Positions 43,987-54,401 of a stretch of DNA of 64,000 nucleotides are shown piece after piece. Under the pieces are notes generated by a model. That model was not told the origin of the DNA. It was given only the letters and a program-made list of their open reading frames with translations, and did no database searches. Within the stretch, counting starts at the first letter, position 1. Every line of letters begins with the position of its first letter. The translations under genes and the position numbers were made by a program. The stretch covers positions 492,782 through 556,781 of the forward strand of contig NW_004457618.1 of NCBI RefSeq assembly GCF_000313135.1, in the 5' to 3' direction. Origin of the DNA: Acanthamoeba castellanii str. Neff. Lineage: Eukaryota; Discosea; Longamoebia; Acanthamoebidae.

Positions 43987-44623
43987 ATGAAGAAGCTGTA
44001 TCTGCTCTTGGCCTTCTTGTTGCTTGCAGCTTGCTGCAGAGCGGACGACGAGGAGTGGGGAAGCAGCCACGACCACCACCAGTGCTCTCCCGAGCTGGGC
44101 TCTTTCTTTGAGGTGCCTCTGCACGGTGTCTTTACTGAGTCCTACTACGGCTCAGAGTTGAAGCTGTGTGAGTACACAAATGGCTTCCTCAAAGGCGTCT
44201 ACGGAAAGGGAGCAGTGTTTGAAGGCGAACCGACAATCGTCCACGGTACGTGAAATCCGCTTATCAAGGAAGGTGGAAGGGCCCTAATGCTTAATCTGAA
44301 TATGGCCAGGATTTATCAGGGGCTGGAGATCCGAGTACTTTGCAGCAGGGACGTATACTGAGTTGTACCTGGATAGCACCTCTGATTCTGGCAACTGGTT
44401 CGGCATGATTGAAGACAATGGCCGCTTCTTCAATGGCTCTACAAATGATGATATAGGCTTCCTTTCCGCCCCTTGGAGCTTCACCCATGTGCGCAAGGGT
44501 AGGTCCTGCTGGGAACATGGATTGCCCTCTGCCAAACTCACCCTTCACATCACAGGTCAATGCTTCTGCCCGGAGAAGATCGATTACTCGTTCCCTATCG
44601 TTGTGCCCACCCCTTCGTCCTAG
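43987..44623 (+). CDS. Small secreted Cys-containing protein
   Basis: Exons 43987-44245, 44310-44498 and 44556-44623 join in frame to about 171 residues. The protein starts with a clear signal peptide (LYLLLAFLLLAACCRA), followed by an acidic, His-rich linker (SSHDHHQCSPELG). The Gly/Tyr/Trp-rich body includes FIRGWRSEYFAAGTY, GNWFGMIEDNGRFF and FLSAPWSFTHVRKG, and the C terminus has CFCPEK. No TM helix or GPI signal is seen, so it is probably secreted. The third intron is optional because its frame stays open. It lies in a ~1.4-kb segment present in only one duplication unit. Confidence 0.65.
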
Positions 44624-45053
44624 ATCAGCAGCCTTGCACCAAAGCCAGTCATGAACATACGCAAGCGAATTGTTGCTATTTGTTTGTTTATTGTCCTTAT
44701 TCTTCCTTACTTCTAATGAAGATTCACACTTTCCATTTCGTAATTCCTCTTCGTTCACCCTTTCCCGTATCTGCTCTTGGATATCGAGCTCTTCTTCGAG
44801 AGACCTCTCACCGGGATGCTCGACCGCCGGGAGCATAGGCATGGACATGGCGGACAGGTACGTGCGGTTCTCTGTAGCATTGCTTGTGCTGGCTCTTTCT
44901 TCTCTGAGGAGAGAGGTCCCTAGATCGGTGGTGAACTGCGCCAGGTAAATGCAGTTCTCGCATGCTCAAATCATAATTCCGCTCCGTTCCCCTACCGGGC
45001 AAATAATCACAAATAAATGAACAAAAATACACTAAAAACAAAAAATTGTTAGT
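44624..45053. other. Region between secreted-protein gene and aminotransferase copy 1
   Basis: 430 bases, mostly T-rich and Ser-codon-like sequence with no gene I can support. It has no counterpart in the second duplication unit until about 45045. Confidence 0.45.
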
Positions 45054-46333
45054 ATGAGGCGTGTGGGTTGTGCTGCGTCTCGTCCCTCGTTCTTCATCGT
45101 CTCGCCGCTGACATCGTCCACCCGAGTCTTGGCGCTATCGTCGTCTTCTTCACTCTCCATGCAGCGAGCGTTGGCATCGAGCGGAGCCTCCCGCATCACG
45201 GACTACGAGCCGTTCTTGAGCGTGACGTCCAAGCGACGTCAGCCCTCCCCCATCCGCTCCCTCCAGCCCCTCCTTGAGCTGCCCGGCATGGTACCCCCCC
45301 CCACAGCACTACACACTCAAACCATCGGCCCATTTCGATTTGGCACATAAAAAAAAATAAAAATAAAACTATTTAACTCTAGCTACGGCGTGGTGCAGAT
45401 CTCGCTGGGTGGTGGCATGCCCAACACGTCGTTCTTCCCCATCAAGGGGGTGGACGTGCACCTGACGGACGGCACCACCCTCCCCATCCAGGGCGCCGAC
45501 ATGAACGCCGCCCTCCAGTACTCCTCCTCGGTACTTCCTTGTCCAGTGGCCTGGCCTGATACCTCGTGGGGGCCTACCACGACTGTTTCGCCTGCTAAGT
45601 GCTTCCACCACCCCCTTCTCCCCCACAGTACGGTGTCACGGAGTTCGTGGAGTGGCTCAAAGACTACCAGACGCGCGAGCACCACCCGCCCTACGCGTAC
45701 GTGTTGACCACCAGCCAAACCACCCACAACGTTGAGATATGAGCAGCAGCAGCCAGCAGCAGCCAGCAGCATGAAGATGACGGCCGTTCCTCCTCATTAT
45801 TCGTTCTTTCATTCATTCATTCTTCCTTTCGTTCTTCTTCCTCTTCGCCACATGCGCGTAGTTCGAGGAAGGACTGGCACGTGTGCGTGACGAACGGGTC
45901 GTCGGACGCCAACGCCAAGGCCTTCGAGATGCTCATCGACCCCGACGACTACGTCCTCGTCGAGAACCCCACCTACAGGTGCCCCGCCCGCTGCCCTTTT
46001 CCCTGAAGCTTCCGATCAATGCAATGCAATGCCAACCACCACCCACCACTAACCGCCATCCACTCACCGCCGCGGCGGCGCAGTGGGTCGCTGGCGGGGC
46101 TGCGGCCGCTCGGGTGCCGGCTGGTGGGTGTGGAGACCGACCACTCGGGCCTCTCGCCTACCCACCTCCGCTCGCTCCTCGACTCGTGGCCCGTCGACCG
46201 CCCCAAGCCCAAGGTGCGCTTGTGCGTGCGTGCGTGCGTGTGCGTGTGCGTGCGTGCGTGTGCGTGTGCGTGCGTGTCATTGATCGTGTCGTGTCGTGGG
46301 TGTCGTTGGTCTGCGTGTAGGTGCTGTACGTGA
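45054..46333 (+). pseudogene. AADAT-like aminotransferase, copy 1, cut by assembly gap
   Basis: Exons 45054-45290, 45399-45530, 45629-45696, 45862-45978 and 46084-46213 and the first 13 bases of the next exon (46321) match copy 2 almost base for base. The sequence then enters a 294-base run of N. Beyond the N comes carrier-gene sequence, so the remaining exons with the PLP lysine are absent here. It is either a true truncated duplicate or an assembly artefact. The N-terminal region is a Ser/Arg-rich mitochondrial presequence, and ISLGGGMPN and NGSSDANAKAF are present. Confidence 0.8.
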
Positions 46334-46627
46334 NNNNNNNNNNNNNNNNNNNNNNNNNNNNNNNNNNNNNNNNNNNNNNNNNNNNNNNNNNNNNNNNNNN
46401 NNNNNNNNNNNNNNNNNNNNNNNNNNNNNNNNNNNNNNNNNNNNNNNNNNNNNNNNNNNNNNNNNNNNNNNNNNNNNNNNNNNNNNNNNNNNNNNNNNNN
46501 NNNNNNNNNNNNNNNNNNNNNNNNNNNNNNNNNNNNNNNNNNNNNNNNNNNNNNNNNNNNNNNNNNNNNNNNNNNNNNNNNNNNNNNNNNNNNNNNNNNN
46601 NNNNNNNNNNNNNNNNNNNNNNNNNNN
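46334..46627. other. Assembly gap, 294 N
   Basis: A run of 294 unknown bases between aminotransferase exon 6 (left) and carrier intron 1 (right). Confidence 1.
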
Positions 46628-47059
46628 AGTGTCAGGAGCCATGGAGAAGAAGATGAAGAAGGGGTAATGGGGGTAAGGCTCGAGAGCGAGGCAGAAATAG
46701 AGGGAAGAGGAGGAAGGCAACACCCTGCAAAGGCGAGAGTAGTAGCAGTTGGTTGTCGTACCGCGGTAGAACGAGGCGAGGCCCTTGTCGCGCCATCGCG
46801 AGGAGATGACCTGCACGGCTGAGGCGGAGGCTGGTGTGTTTTGTAGGACCACCTTGCACGTCTCGACGGGGTGGGACAGGAAGCGCTCGGTTACCCCGGT
46901 CAGCACGCCCGCCACCACACGGCGCAGCTTGGCACGGGCCTCGGGGTCTTGCACGGCTGCATGTTGTTGTTGTTGGGCCTTCATACCGAGCTTGCTGTCG
47001 TTCGCGCTATCCTTCACCTGGCGTGTAGCGCCCTCCTGGTGCTTGGGGTGAATCAGCAT
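46628..47059 (-). pseudogene. Mitochondrial carrier, 5' fragment copy
   Basis: The first exon (46762-47059) and part of intron 1 repeat 42368-42801. Substitutions change a few N-terminal residues (for example Pro-Gly-Val to Leu-Gly-Met before poly-Gln, with one Gln fewer). Exons 2-7 are missing because of the gap. The fragment contains the first carrier motif (SHPVETCKVVLQ) only. Confidence 0.85.
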
Positions 47060-47475
47060 CTTTTTGCGGATGCAGGCAAACGAGGAGTCGTGTAGGAAGA
47101 TGATAAAAGATTATAACAATGGGCCAAACGGAGGCCTCTGCTGCAACCTCCAAGATCGATTTTATGGGCCTCACCTACGCCAGGGCGAAAGTCAGCCGGC
47201 ATGCCCGCGAAAACAGAACCCCACCGCGTCCACAAAAATGCCACCTCAACCGCCCAAAACAGTCACTGCCCTGCCCCTGATCACTGTCTCTGATCGCCTT
47301 CACGCTTCATCTTCTGCAAGCCTTGGCTTTGTTGTGGGAACGGAAGGAGGAGGCTGGCTGGCCCAACTCCGTGGGTCGTGGTATTTTCCGGGCTCGGAGG
47401 TCGGCTGGTGCATCCCATAATGGGCGCTGTGTGCGCAGAGTAGAAGTGGGCGGGGAGAGCCCTAGGGCAAATCGA
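47060..47475. other. Duplicate of carrier upstream region
   Basis: 416 bases matching 42802-43202 with scattered indels; no gene supported. Confidence 0.6.
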
Positions 47476-47674
47476 TCAAAAAGCTAAGTTTGCGGGGCTC
47501 TTACGCCACGGTGGTGTCTTTGGCCCTGGCCACTCCTCATTACCAGTGGGGTGGTTTAGGTGTGAGGCACCACCGCCCAGTCTGCGCACATACCAATGCT
47601 TGTGGTTCCTTTAGGAAACGATCCCACACGGTGTAGGACCCGGGTTGGGGGACCGTGCTGGTGAACCACCACAT
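47476..47674 (-). CDS. Putative 46-residue protein, copy 2
   Basis: Exons 47594-47674 and 47476-47535 are base-identical to those at 43203-43401. Only the intron differs. The same uncertainty about expression applies. Confidence 0.4.
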
Positions 47675-47871
47675 CTCCTCTTTTTTTCCCATCAACAAAA
47701 AACAAACCAAACTGGTACCCTCTGCACTTGCACAACGTTCCCTCTGCTTTTGTTTGCGCCACTTGGTGCTCCCCCCAGTGAACGCAAACAAGAGCCGGAA
47801 GTCTCCGCTCACCATTCCACTCCGTGAAATAGAGAGAAATATTAGAACAACATTGATTAAAATTTGTTATT

Positions 47872-50455
47872 ATGAGGCGTGTGGGTTGTGCTGCGTCTCG
47901 TCCCTCGTTCTTCGTCGTCTCGCCGCTGACGTCGTCCACCCGAGTCTTGGCGCTATCGTCTTCTTCACTCTCCATGCAGCGAGCGTTGGCATCGAGCGGA
48001 GCCTCCCGCATCACGGACTATGAGCCGTTCTTGAGCGTGACGTCCAAGCGACGTCAGCCCTCCCCCATCCGCTCCCTCCAGCCCCTCCTTGAGCTGCCCG
48101 GCATGGTACCCCCCCCACAGCACTACACACTCAAACCATCGGCCCATTTCGATTTGGCACATAAAAAAATAAAACTATTTAACTCTAACTACGGCGTGGT
48201 GCAGATCTCGCTGGGTGGTGGCATGCCCAACACGTCGTTCTTCCCCATCAAGGGGGTGGACGTGCACCTGACGGACGGCACCACCCTCCCCATCCAGGGC
48301 GTCGACATGAACGCCGCCCTCCAGTACTCCTCCTCGGTACTTCCTTGTCCTGTGGCCTGGCCTGATACCTCGTGGTGGCCTACCACGACTGTTTCGCCTG
48401 CTAAGTGCTTCCACCCCCCCCCCCTCTCCCCCCTTCTCCCCCCACAGTACGGTGTCACGGAGTTCGTGGAGTGGCTCAAAGACTACCAGACGCGCGAGCA
48501 CCACCCACCCTACGCGTACGTGTTGACCACGAGCCAAACCACCCACAACGTTGTGATGTGAGCAGCAGCAGCAGCAGCAGCAGCCAGCAGCATGAAGATG
48601 ACGGCCATTCCTCCTCATTATTCGTTCTTTCATTCATTCTTCCTTTCGTTCTTCTTCCTCTTCGCCACATGCGCGTAGTTCGAGGAAGGACTGGCACGTG
48701 TGCGTGACGAACGGGTCGTCGGACGCCAACGCCAAGGCCTTCGAGATGCTCATCGACCCCGACGACTACGTCCTCGTCGAGAACCCCACCTACAGGTGCC
48801 CCGCCCGCTGCCCTTTTCCCTGAAGCTTCCGATCAATGCAATGCAATGCAATGCCAACCACCACCCACCACTAACCGCCATCCACTCACCGCCGCGGCGG
48901 CGCAGTGGGTCGCTGGCGGGGCTGCGGCCGCTCGGGTGCCGGCTGGTGGGTGTGGAGACCGACCACTCGGGCCTCTCGCCTACCCACCTCCGCTCGCTCC
49001 TCGACTCGTGGCCCGTCGACCGCCCCAAGCCCAAGGTGCGCTTGTGCGTGTGCGTGTGCGTGTGCGTGTGCGTGTGCGTGTGCGTGTGCGTGCGTGTCAT
49101 TGATCGTGTCGTGTCGTGGGTGTCGTTGGTGTGCGTGTAGGTGCTGTACGTGATCCCCACGGGACAGAACCCGTCGGGGGCCACACTGCCCGAGGAGAGG
49201 CGTCGGGAGATCTACGGCATCGCGCAGCAGCACAACCTCATCATCCTCGAGGACGACCCCTACTTCCACCTCCAGCTCGACAAGCAACAGGTCCCCACTT
49301 CCTTACTTACCTATCTACTACTACAGCTGCCGCTCTCTTTCTCTTCACCTCTCTCTCTCTCTCTCGCTCTCGCTGGTTGTGTTTGGGCCATGGTGGCTGC
49401 TGGCGGCGGCGGTTGACGATGGGTCGGGGGGGGGGTGAACCGCGCAGGACGATGAGCCGTTGAAGTCGTTCCTCTCGATGGACGTGGATGGGCGCGTGGT
49501 GCGCTTCGACTCCTTCTCCAAGATCATCTCCTCGGGTGCGTTGATTGTTCCCACTGTCGGACACACGCACCACCGCACACGCACACGCACCACCGCACCA
49601 CCGCACCACCGCACACCGACGTCCTCATGGCAATTTCGCTGCAGGTTTCAGGATCGGGTGGGCCACCGGCCCCGCTCCGCTCATCGAGCGGATTCAGCTC
49701 CACCAGCAGGTGCGCCCCTCCCCTTTCCCTCTCTTCCTCTCTCTCTCTCTCTCTGTGTTGTGTGTGTGTGTGTGTGTGGTCAACCAAGCCACCTTCATCT
49801 CTCCAGGCCTCGACGCTGCATGTCAGCGGACTGAGCCAGGTGGTGCTCCTCACGCTGCTCAAGAACTGGGGCGAGGAGGGCTTCAAGCGCCACATCGCCA
49901 TGGTCCAGGTAATAATACATAAATAAATATAAATAAATAAATAATAATGCTACGTGTATTGGACGACGACGACTATACGCAGCCCGACTCACCCCGCCCC
50001 TCTCTCTTTGCAGGAGGGGTACCGCCAACGGAGGGACCTGTTCTGCAAGCTCGCCGAGAAGCACCTCACCGGCCTCGCCGAGTGGCATCCGCCGTCCGCC
50101 GGTGCGCCTCTCCCCGGCACCATTGCCGCTAAACAAACTGCGCGATGGCTTACATGCATCGATCCCCACAATTCCCACGCGCCACATACACGCACGCACA
50201 CATGTCCCTGTATGGACACAAGGCATGTTCGTGTGGTTCAAGGCGCTGGGGGTACGGTCGACGGAGAAGATGATCAAGGAGCGAGCCCTGGCCCAGAAGG
50301 TGCTGCTCGTGCCGGGCGTGGCGTTCACGCCCAACGGCGAGGAATCATCGTTCGTGCGGGCCTCCTTCTCCACCGCCTCCCCCGACGACATGGACGAAGC
50401 CCTCCGCCGATTCGCCGCCCTCCTCCACGAGGAACGCAACGCGCACCACCAGTAG
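47872..50455 (+). CDS. AADAT/kynurenine-type PLP aminotransferase, complete copy 2
   Basis: Eleven exons (47872-48105, 48205-48336, 48448-48515, 48679-48795, 48906-49035, 49141-49290, 49448-49535, 49645-49709, 49807-49908, 50014-50101, 50223-50455) encode 468 residues. A mitochondrial-type presequence (Arg/Ser/Ala-rich, ~45 residues) leads into a class I/II fold. Landmarks are MISLGGGMPN, LVENPTYSGSLAGLRPLGC, VIPTGQNPSGATLPEERR, LIILEDDPYF, and DSFSKIISSG with the PLP-binding lysine, followed by GFRIGWATGP and GMFVWFK. The closest family is alpha-aminoadipate/kynurenine aminotransferase, which acts in lysine and tryptophan breakdown. The exact substrate is inferred. Exons 1-5 and the start of exon 6 are duplicated at 45054-46333. 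Confidence 0.93.
49036..49096. repeat. GTGTGC repeat in an aminotransferase intron
   Basis: A (GTGTGC)n tract fills most of the intron 49036-49140. The matching intron in copy 1 (46214-46280) has a shorter, different pattern, showing repeat-length divergence. Confidence 0.9.
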
Positions 50456-50647
50456 AACTAGAAGCCAATGTTTGAGGCCAAGAAGGGGGGTGGGCATTGC
50501 GCGTCAAGACAAGATCTTGTTGACGTTGTTTTGTTTGGAGAAAACACACTTCAATGTTTTAACAATCAAAATTAGTTACTATGTACACGCGAGGGCACCC
50601 TCTGGTCCTGCTTTTGCTTTTTCTCCCTCACTCTCCGCCTTCGCTTC

Positions 50648-51916
50648 TCAGTAGCCGAGGCTCATGTCGTCGCTGTCGAGGCAGGCGAGGACAGCGGCCG
50701 CCTGCAGCTCCTCGCGGTGCACATCGTCGTCGTCGTCGTCGTCTTCGCGTTCCTCCTCCTCCCTTTCGCTGTCCCCCGTTGTGTCGCTCTCGGCGTCGGC
50801 TGTGGTGGTGGTGGTGGTGCTTCGGCTCGTCGCTTGCGTGTGTGCGTGTGCGCCCTCGGGCACGAGGTGGAGGAACGGGTGGAGGAGGGCGCCGTCGAGG
50901 GAGAGTCGCTTGCGCGGGTCGGGCCGCAGGAGCGACCAGACGAGGTCGCGCGCGTCGGCAGACACGTGCGGCGGGAAGGGCAGCGAGGCGAGGAAGCCGG
51001 GCGAGGTCTGCTCGTCGAACTGGGCCTCGACGTCGTCCGGGCTGAACGGGTAGGCGCCCGTGAGGAGCAAGTAGAGCACCACGCCCAGCGCGTAGGCATC
51101 GGTCTTGAACCCGTCGTAGGCGCGGCCCTCCAGCATCTCCGGCGCCGCGTACTGCTCCGTCCCGCTGAACGTCGCCAGCAGCTGCCCGGGCCGCTCCACC
51201 CGGCACGCCAGCCCAAAGTCGATCAGCTTCACCCGCGCCCCCGCCGGCAACAGTTCTCCTCCTCCTCCTTCTTCTGCTTCTTCTGCTTCCTGCTCCTGCG
51301 ATGGCCGCCGCTTCGTAGAATCCCGTCGGCGCGTCGTCGTGCTCGTCGTCGTCGTGGGTTCGTCTTCGTCTTCGTCGTCGGTCTCCTCTCCTCGGCTGTC
51401 GTCCATCTCACAACGGCCGTTGTCGTCTTCTTCGTCGTCGCCCGCGGCGTCGTGGTGGTGGTGGTGATGCGGCATCGCTGACGGCGGGATGGTGAGCATG
51501 AGGTTCTCCAGCTTAATGTCCGAGTGGACGACGCCCCGGGCGTGGCAGTGGCGCACGGCCTCGCAGAGCTGGCGGAAGAGCGGGCGCACCTCGCGGCGCT
51601 CGTCGAGCGGACCGCCGCGCCGCTGGACGAAGTCGAACAGGTCGCCTCCGTTCATGTGCTCCAGGAGGAGGTACACGCAGCGATCGTCCTGCGCGGCCTG
51701 GTAGAGCCGGCAGATGCCGTCGTGGTCGGCCAGGCGGGTGAGGTGGTCGACCTCCTGCTGGATCCTGTCCCGCCTCTTGCGATTGAGCCGGGCCTTTTCG
51801 ATGATCTTGACGGCCAGCTTGCGACCCGTGGCGCGGTGCACGGCCTCCCTCACCTCTCCGAAAGTGCCTTGGCCCAGCACACCCTGCAGCGACAGCCCTT
51901 CCAAGCTCATCATCAT
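50648..51916 (-). CDS. Serine/threonine protein kinase, CAMK-like
   Basis: A single exon encodes 422 residues from the first ATG of an ATG triplet. Kinase landmarks are a Gly loop (GQGTFGEV), AVKIIEK with the ATP lysine, HSDIKLENLML as catalytic loop, IDFGLACRV, a GTEQYAAPE activation segment, DAYALGVVLYLLLTG and a DPRKRLSL end. The catalytic loop has HSD where HRD is usual. About 80 residues rich in His, Asp/Glu, Thr and Gln (from the PHHHHHH run to GGGGELLP) are inserted between the catalytic loop and DFG. The tail is acidic. It looks like a soluble CAMK/AMPK-type kinase. The substrate is unknown. Confidence 0.88.
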   Translation of the reverse strand: MMMSLEGLSLQGVLGQGTFGEVREAVHRATGRKLAVKIIEKARLNRKRRDRIQQEVDHLTRLADHDGICRLYQAAQDDRCVYLLLEHMNGGDLFDFVQRRGGPLDERREVRPLFRQLCEAVRHCHARGVVHSDIKLENLMLTIPPSAMPHHHHHHDAAGDDEEDDNGRCEMDDSRGEETDDEDEDEPTTTTSTTTRRRDSTKRRPSQEQEAEEAEEGGGGELLPAGARVKLIDFGLACRVERPGQLLATFSGTEQYAAPEMLEGRAYDGFKTDAYALGVVLYLLLTGAYPFSPDDVEAQFDEQTSPGFLASLPFPPHVSADARDLVWSLLRPDPRKRLSLDGALLHPFLHLVPEGAHAHTQATSRSTTTTTTADAESDTTGDSEREEEEREDDDDDDDVHREELQAAAVLACLDSDDMSLGY

Positions 51917-52443
51917 CTTCGCTGGCAAAAGCGCGAGTTGTGTGGATGATGGTGGCAAGCAATTGCTTGTTTGTCTGAAAATCGTTCGATTGATTGAAAG
52001 TAGTATTGCTGGCCGAGTACTACTGGGTGCTGGCAGTACTCACCCTACTCGCAATCTAATCTGAAGAGGATTTCCGGCTGTGGTGCTGCCCTACTCCTCT
52101 CACTTGGGTTGAAAATTGAAAGGACTGGGAACTGGACGAGGACCTCAGGGTTTGGCGGACAGGAACAAGCTTCTCTTCTTCTTGCGTGTGATTTGATTGA
52201 AAAAGCTCGAAAGGGTGCGACTTTTTCCTGGTACCATTCTCCGATTTCGGCGGCATCAACAATGAGAAAAATGTAGGATATGTTTCGCATTCTAATCGAA
52301 AAAATTCTAAACACGCACGCACGTTTTCGTACTTCTTTCGGTTAGTGATGGGCAGCTTGCTCTTGCGTCCACTCGTCCTGGATCTGCAGTAGCCGTGCTC
52401 GCCATTGCCCATACCCTACAAGGCTAACCACAGTGCACGAGTG
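51917..52443. other. Region between kinase and TsaE-like gene
   Basis: 527 bases. A minus-strand frame at 52056-52414 (MGNGEHGYCRSRTSGRKSK...) could be an extra 3' exon of the TsaE-like gene if the GTGAGG donor near 52494 is used, or 5' sequence of the kinase gene. Not resolved. Confidence 0.35.
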
Positions 52444-53453
52444 TCAGCGTCGTTCGAAGCTTCGTGCAGAGCGCATAACGCACCTCACTCGTCGTTGTTC
52501 GCTATCTTCGTCCTCGTCCTCATCTTCATCACCATTGCCTTCCCCGCGGTTGTTGTTGTTGGCCTCTGTTCGCTTGTAGCTTTTGTGCGGGTTGGGTTCG
52601 CCATCTTCCTTGTCAAGGAGCTCGAAGTGGAGATCCAACCGGTCTCGTGGCATGAAGTCCATTCCCACACGCTGCGGCCACTCGATCAGGGCAATCTCAC
52701 TCCTGGCTAAACAAGCCACAACGCAAGTAGAGCCACCGCCATCATCACCACGACGATCCAAAGAGTTCCTCTCTCCTGGGCGAGCACAGCCAGCTGGATC
52801 ATCGGGTTGTACGTACGCAGGCTGATCCTTGGTGGCCGGGAGGCGGACGTGGCTGGTGCGACGAGTCCCAGTGCCCGCAAGTCATCAGGACCCGTGCACC
52901 GAAAGAGGTCCAGGTGCCGAACCCTAAACCCACCCCACGCGCCACGCGGTCAGTCACAGCACCAGGCACCATTACTGATGCGTCATGGGCGATTGTTGGG
53001 GGGGGGGTATCACGTGATGTCGGGTCGGGAGGGTGCCGCGTAGTGCAGATCGAGCAGATAGGTGGGCGACGTAACCTGCATGGTCGGGTCATCGAAGAAG
53101 CTTCGAACGAAGCACCGAGTAAAGGCCGTCTTGCCCGTCCCCATTTCCCTATGGACACCACGAAGAAAATAAACAATTCCATAAATAAAATAATAAAAAC
53201 AGACAAGGACGTACCCGGTAAGGCACAGCACATCGGAGCCCGTTGTGTGGTGAGCTAGAAGGCGAGCGAACTTCTCGGTGCACATAAGAGACTGCAAGGT
53301 TGCCCCCAGTTGCACGGAATCTTCGTGGGTGGTAGTTGTCAGCCACGTGCGAGCGCCCCAGTGGAGACGCTGCCGGGGCATCACCAGCATTTGCGGACAG
53401 GAAACAGCAAAGCCCTGTCTCGTCCACGCTACTCCAACCCAACGTCGCTGCAT
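52444..53453 (-). CDS. TsaE-like tRNA t6A-modification ATPase
   Basis: Exons 53215-53453, 53014-53148, 52817-52923 and 52444-52706 give 247 residues. TsaE features are a first block THEDSVQLGATLQSLM, the Walker A LTGEMGTGKTAFTR split by an intron, VTSPTYLLDLHY, HLDLFR, and ALIEWPQRVGMDFMPRDRLDLHFEL. In bacteria TsaE is the ATPase that works with TsaB and TsaD to put threonylcarbamoyladenosine on A37 of ANN-decoding tRNAs. Eukaryotic cytosolic KEOPS lacks it, so a nuclear-encoded TsaE points to an organellar pathway or bacterial ancestry. An Asn/Asp/Glu-rich tail is extra. The N terminus is Arg/Trp-rich and could be a mitochondrial presequence. Confidence 0.85.
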
Positions 53454-53604
53454 CTAGCGCAACTGTTGTTTTTCCTTGTTCATTTCTTTAGTTGTTTTCC
53501 TCGGCCAGTCGGAGCTGTTTGGAATCATAAAACTTCTTTTTTAACGCCTTCTATTTACAGGGCCTGTTCGCACATCTTGTTCATCTCGGTGTACTGTTGT
53601 CCTT

Positions 53605-54153
53605 CTACTTGACGGTGGCCTTGGCCCGGATCTTGTCCTCGACGTCCTCGAGGGCGAGGTCATCGACGCCGGCGGCCTGGATGGGCAGGCTCATGCCGGC
53701 GCCCCACTGGTCGATGAGGCCCTTGGCGCCCTTGGCGAACATGCTCGCCACCATGCGCTCCTTGGTCGACGTGGCCTCGGGCGCCCACAGGATGAACACC
53801 AGGCGCGACCGCACGACGCCATCGGCGTGGGCTCGCCACGGCATCTGCGCCACGGCCATGCGGCACTGGTCGCGCGGCAGGCTCGCCACCAGGCTCTCCC
53901 ACGTCGCCGCCGCCATCTCGCTGCCGGAGTCCGATGATGAAGAAGAGGCTGGCGTGGTGGCGGAGACGGTGTCGATGGTGAGGCAGGACTGCTTGCCGTC
54001 GACGAACTTGAGGGTGCAGAAGGGCACGAAGAGCGGCGAGTTGTCGCTGGCGGAGGTGGTGGTGGTGAAGTGGTAGCGCTTGCTGACGGCGACGACAGCC
54101 GAGCGCACGTCGTCAGTGAGATGGACAGCTCCGGTTCCGGACACGATCGACAT
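53605..54153 (-). CDS. ADF/cofilin-like actin-binding protein, copy 2
   Basis: A single exon of 182 residues, nearly identical to copy 1 at 15108-15650. Differences include one extra Thr after KRYHFTTT, GKQSC for GKPC and PASSSSS for PVSSSSS. The RLVFILWAPEATSTKERM actin-binding segment is unchanged. The upstream segment around GTGGGCTTCCTTGAAGT is shared with copy 1, so the duplication included the promoter. It is divergent from the VPS62-like/RhoGAP gene, 248 bp between starts. Confidence 0.8.
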   Translation of the reverse strand: MSIVSGTGAVHLTDDVRSAVVAVSKRYHFTTTTSASDNSPLFVPFCTLKFVDGKQSCLTIDTVSATTPASSSSSDSGSEMAAATWESLVASLPRDQCRMAVAQMPWRAHADGVVRSRLVFILWAPEATSTKERMVASMFAKGAKGLIDQWGAGMSLPIQAAGVDDLALEDVEDKIRAKATVK

Positions 54154-54401
54154 TCTTCTTCTGGTTCCGGGAGGTGTTAGGGCACTTGGCTGGTTGAGTG
54201 CTGGTTGTTGGTTGAAATGACTCCACTGGAGACACAGCGAATATTTGAGGTGGTCAACTTCAAGGAAGCCCACCTCCACCCTGTTTCATCGAAGGCAAGG
54301 CCGGCCACTCACGTAGTCCGATTCTCCTTGAAAAGAGAAATTGCGGAAGAAATCCTTACCAATCAAATATATTATATTCCAGAGGCACCCCGACAGTCGA
54401 C

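Noticed and set aside
46334..46627. Poly-X protein segments across the gap
   Set aside because: These are translations of unknown bases and carry no information.
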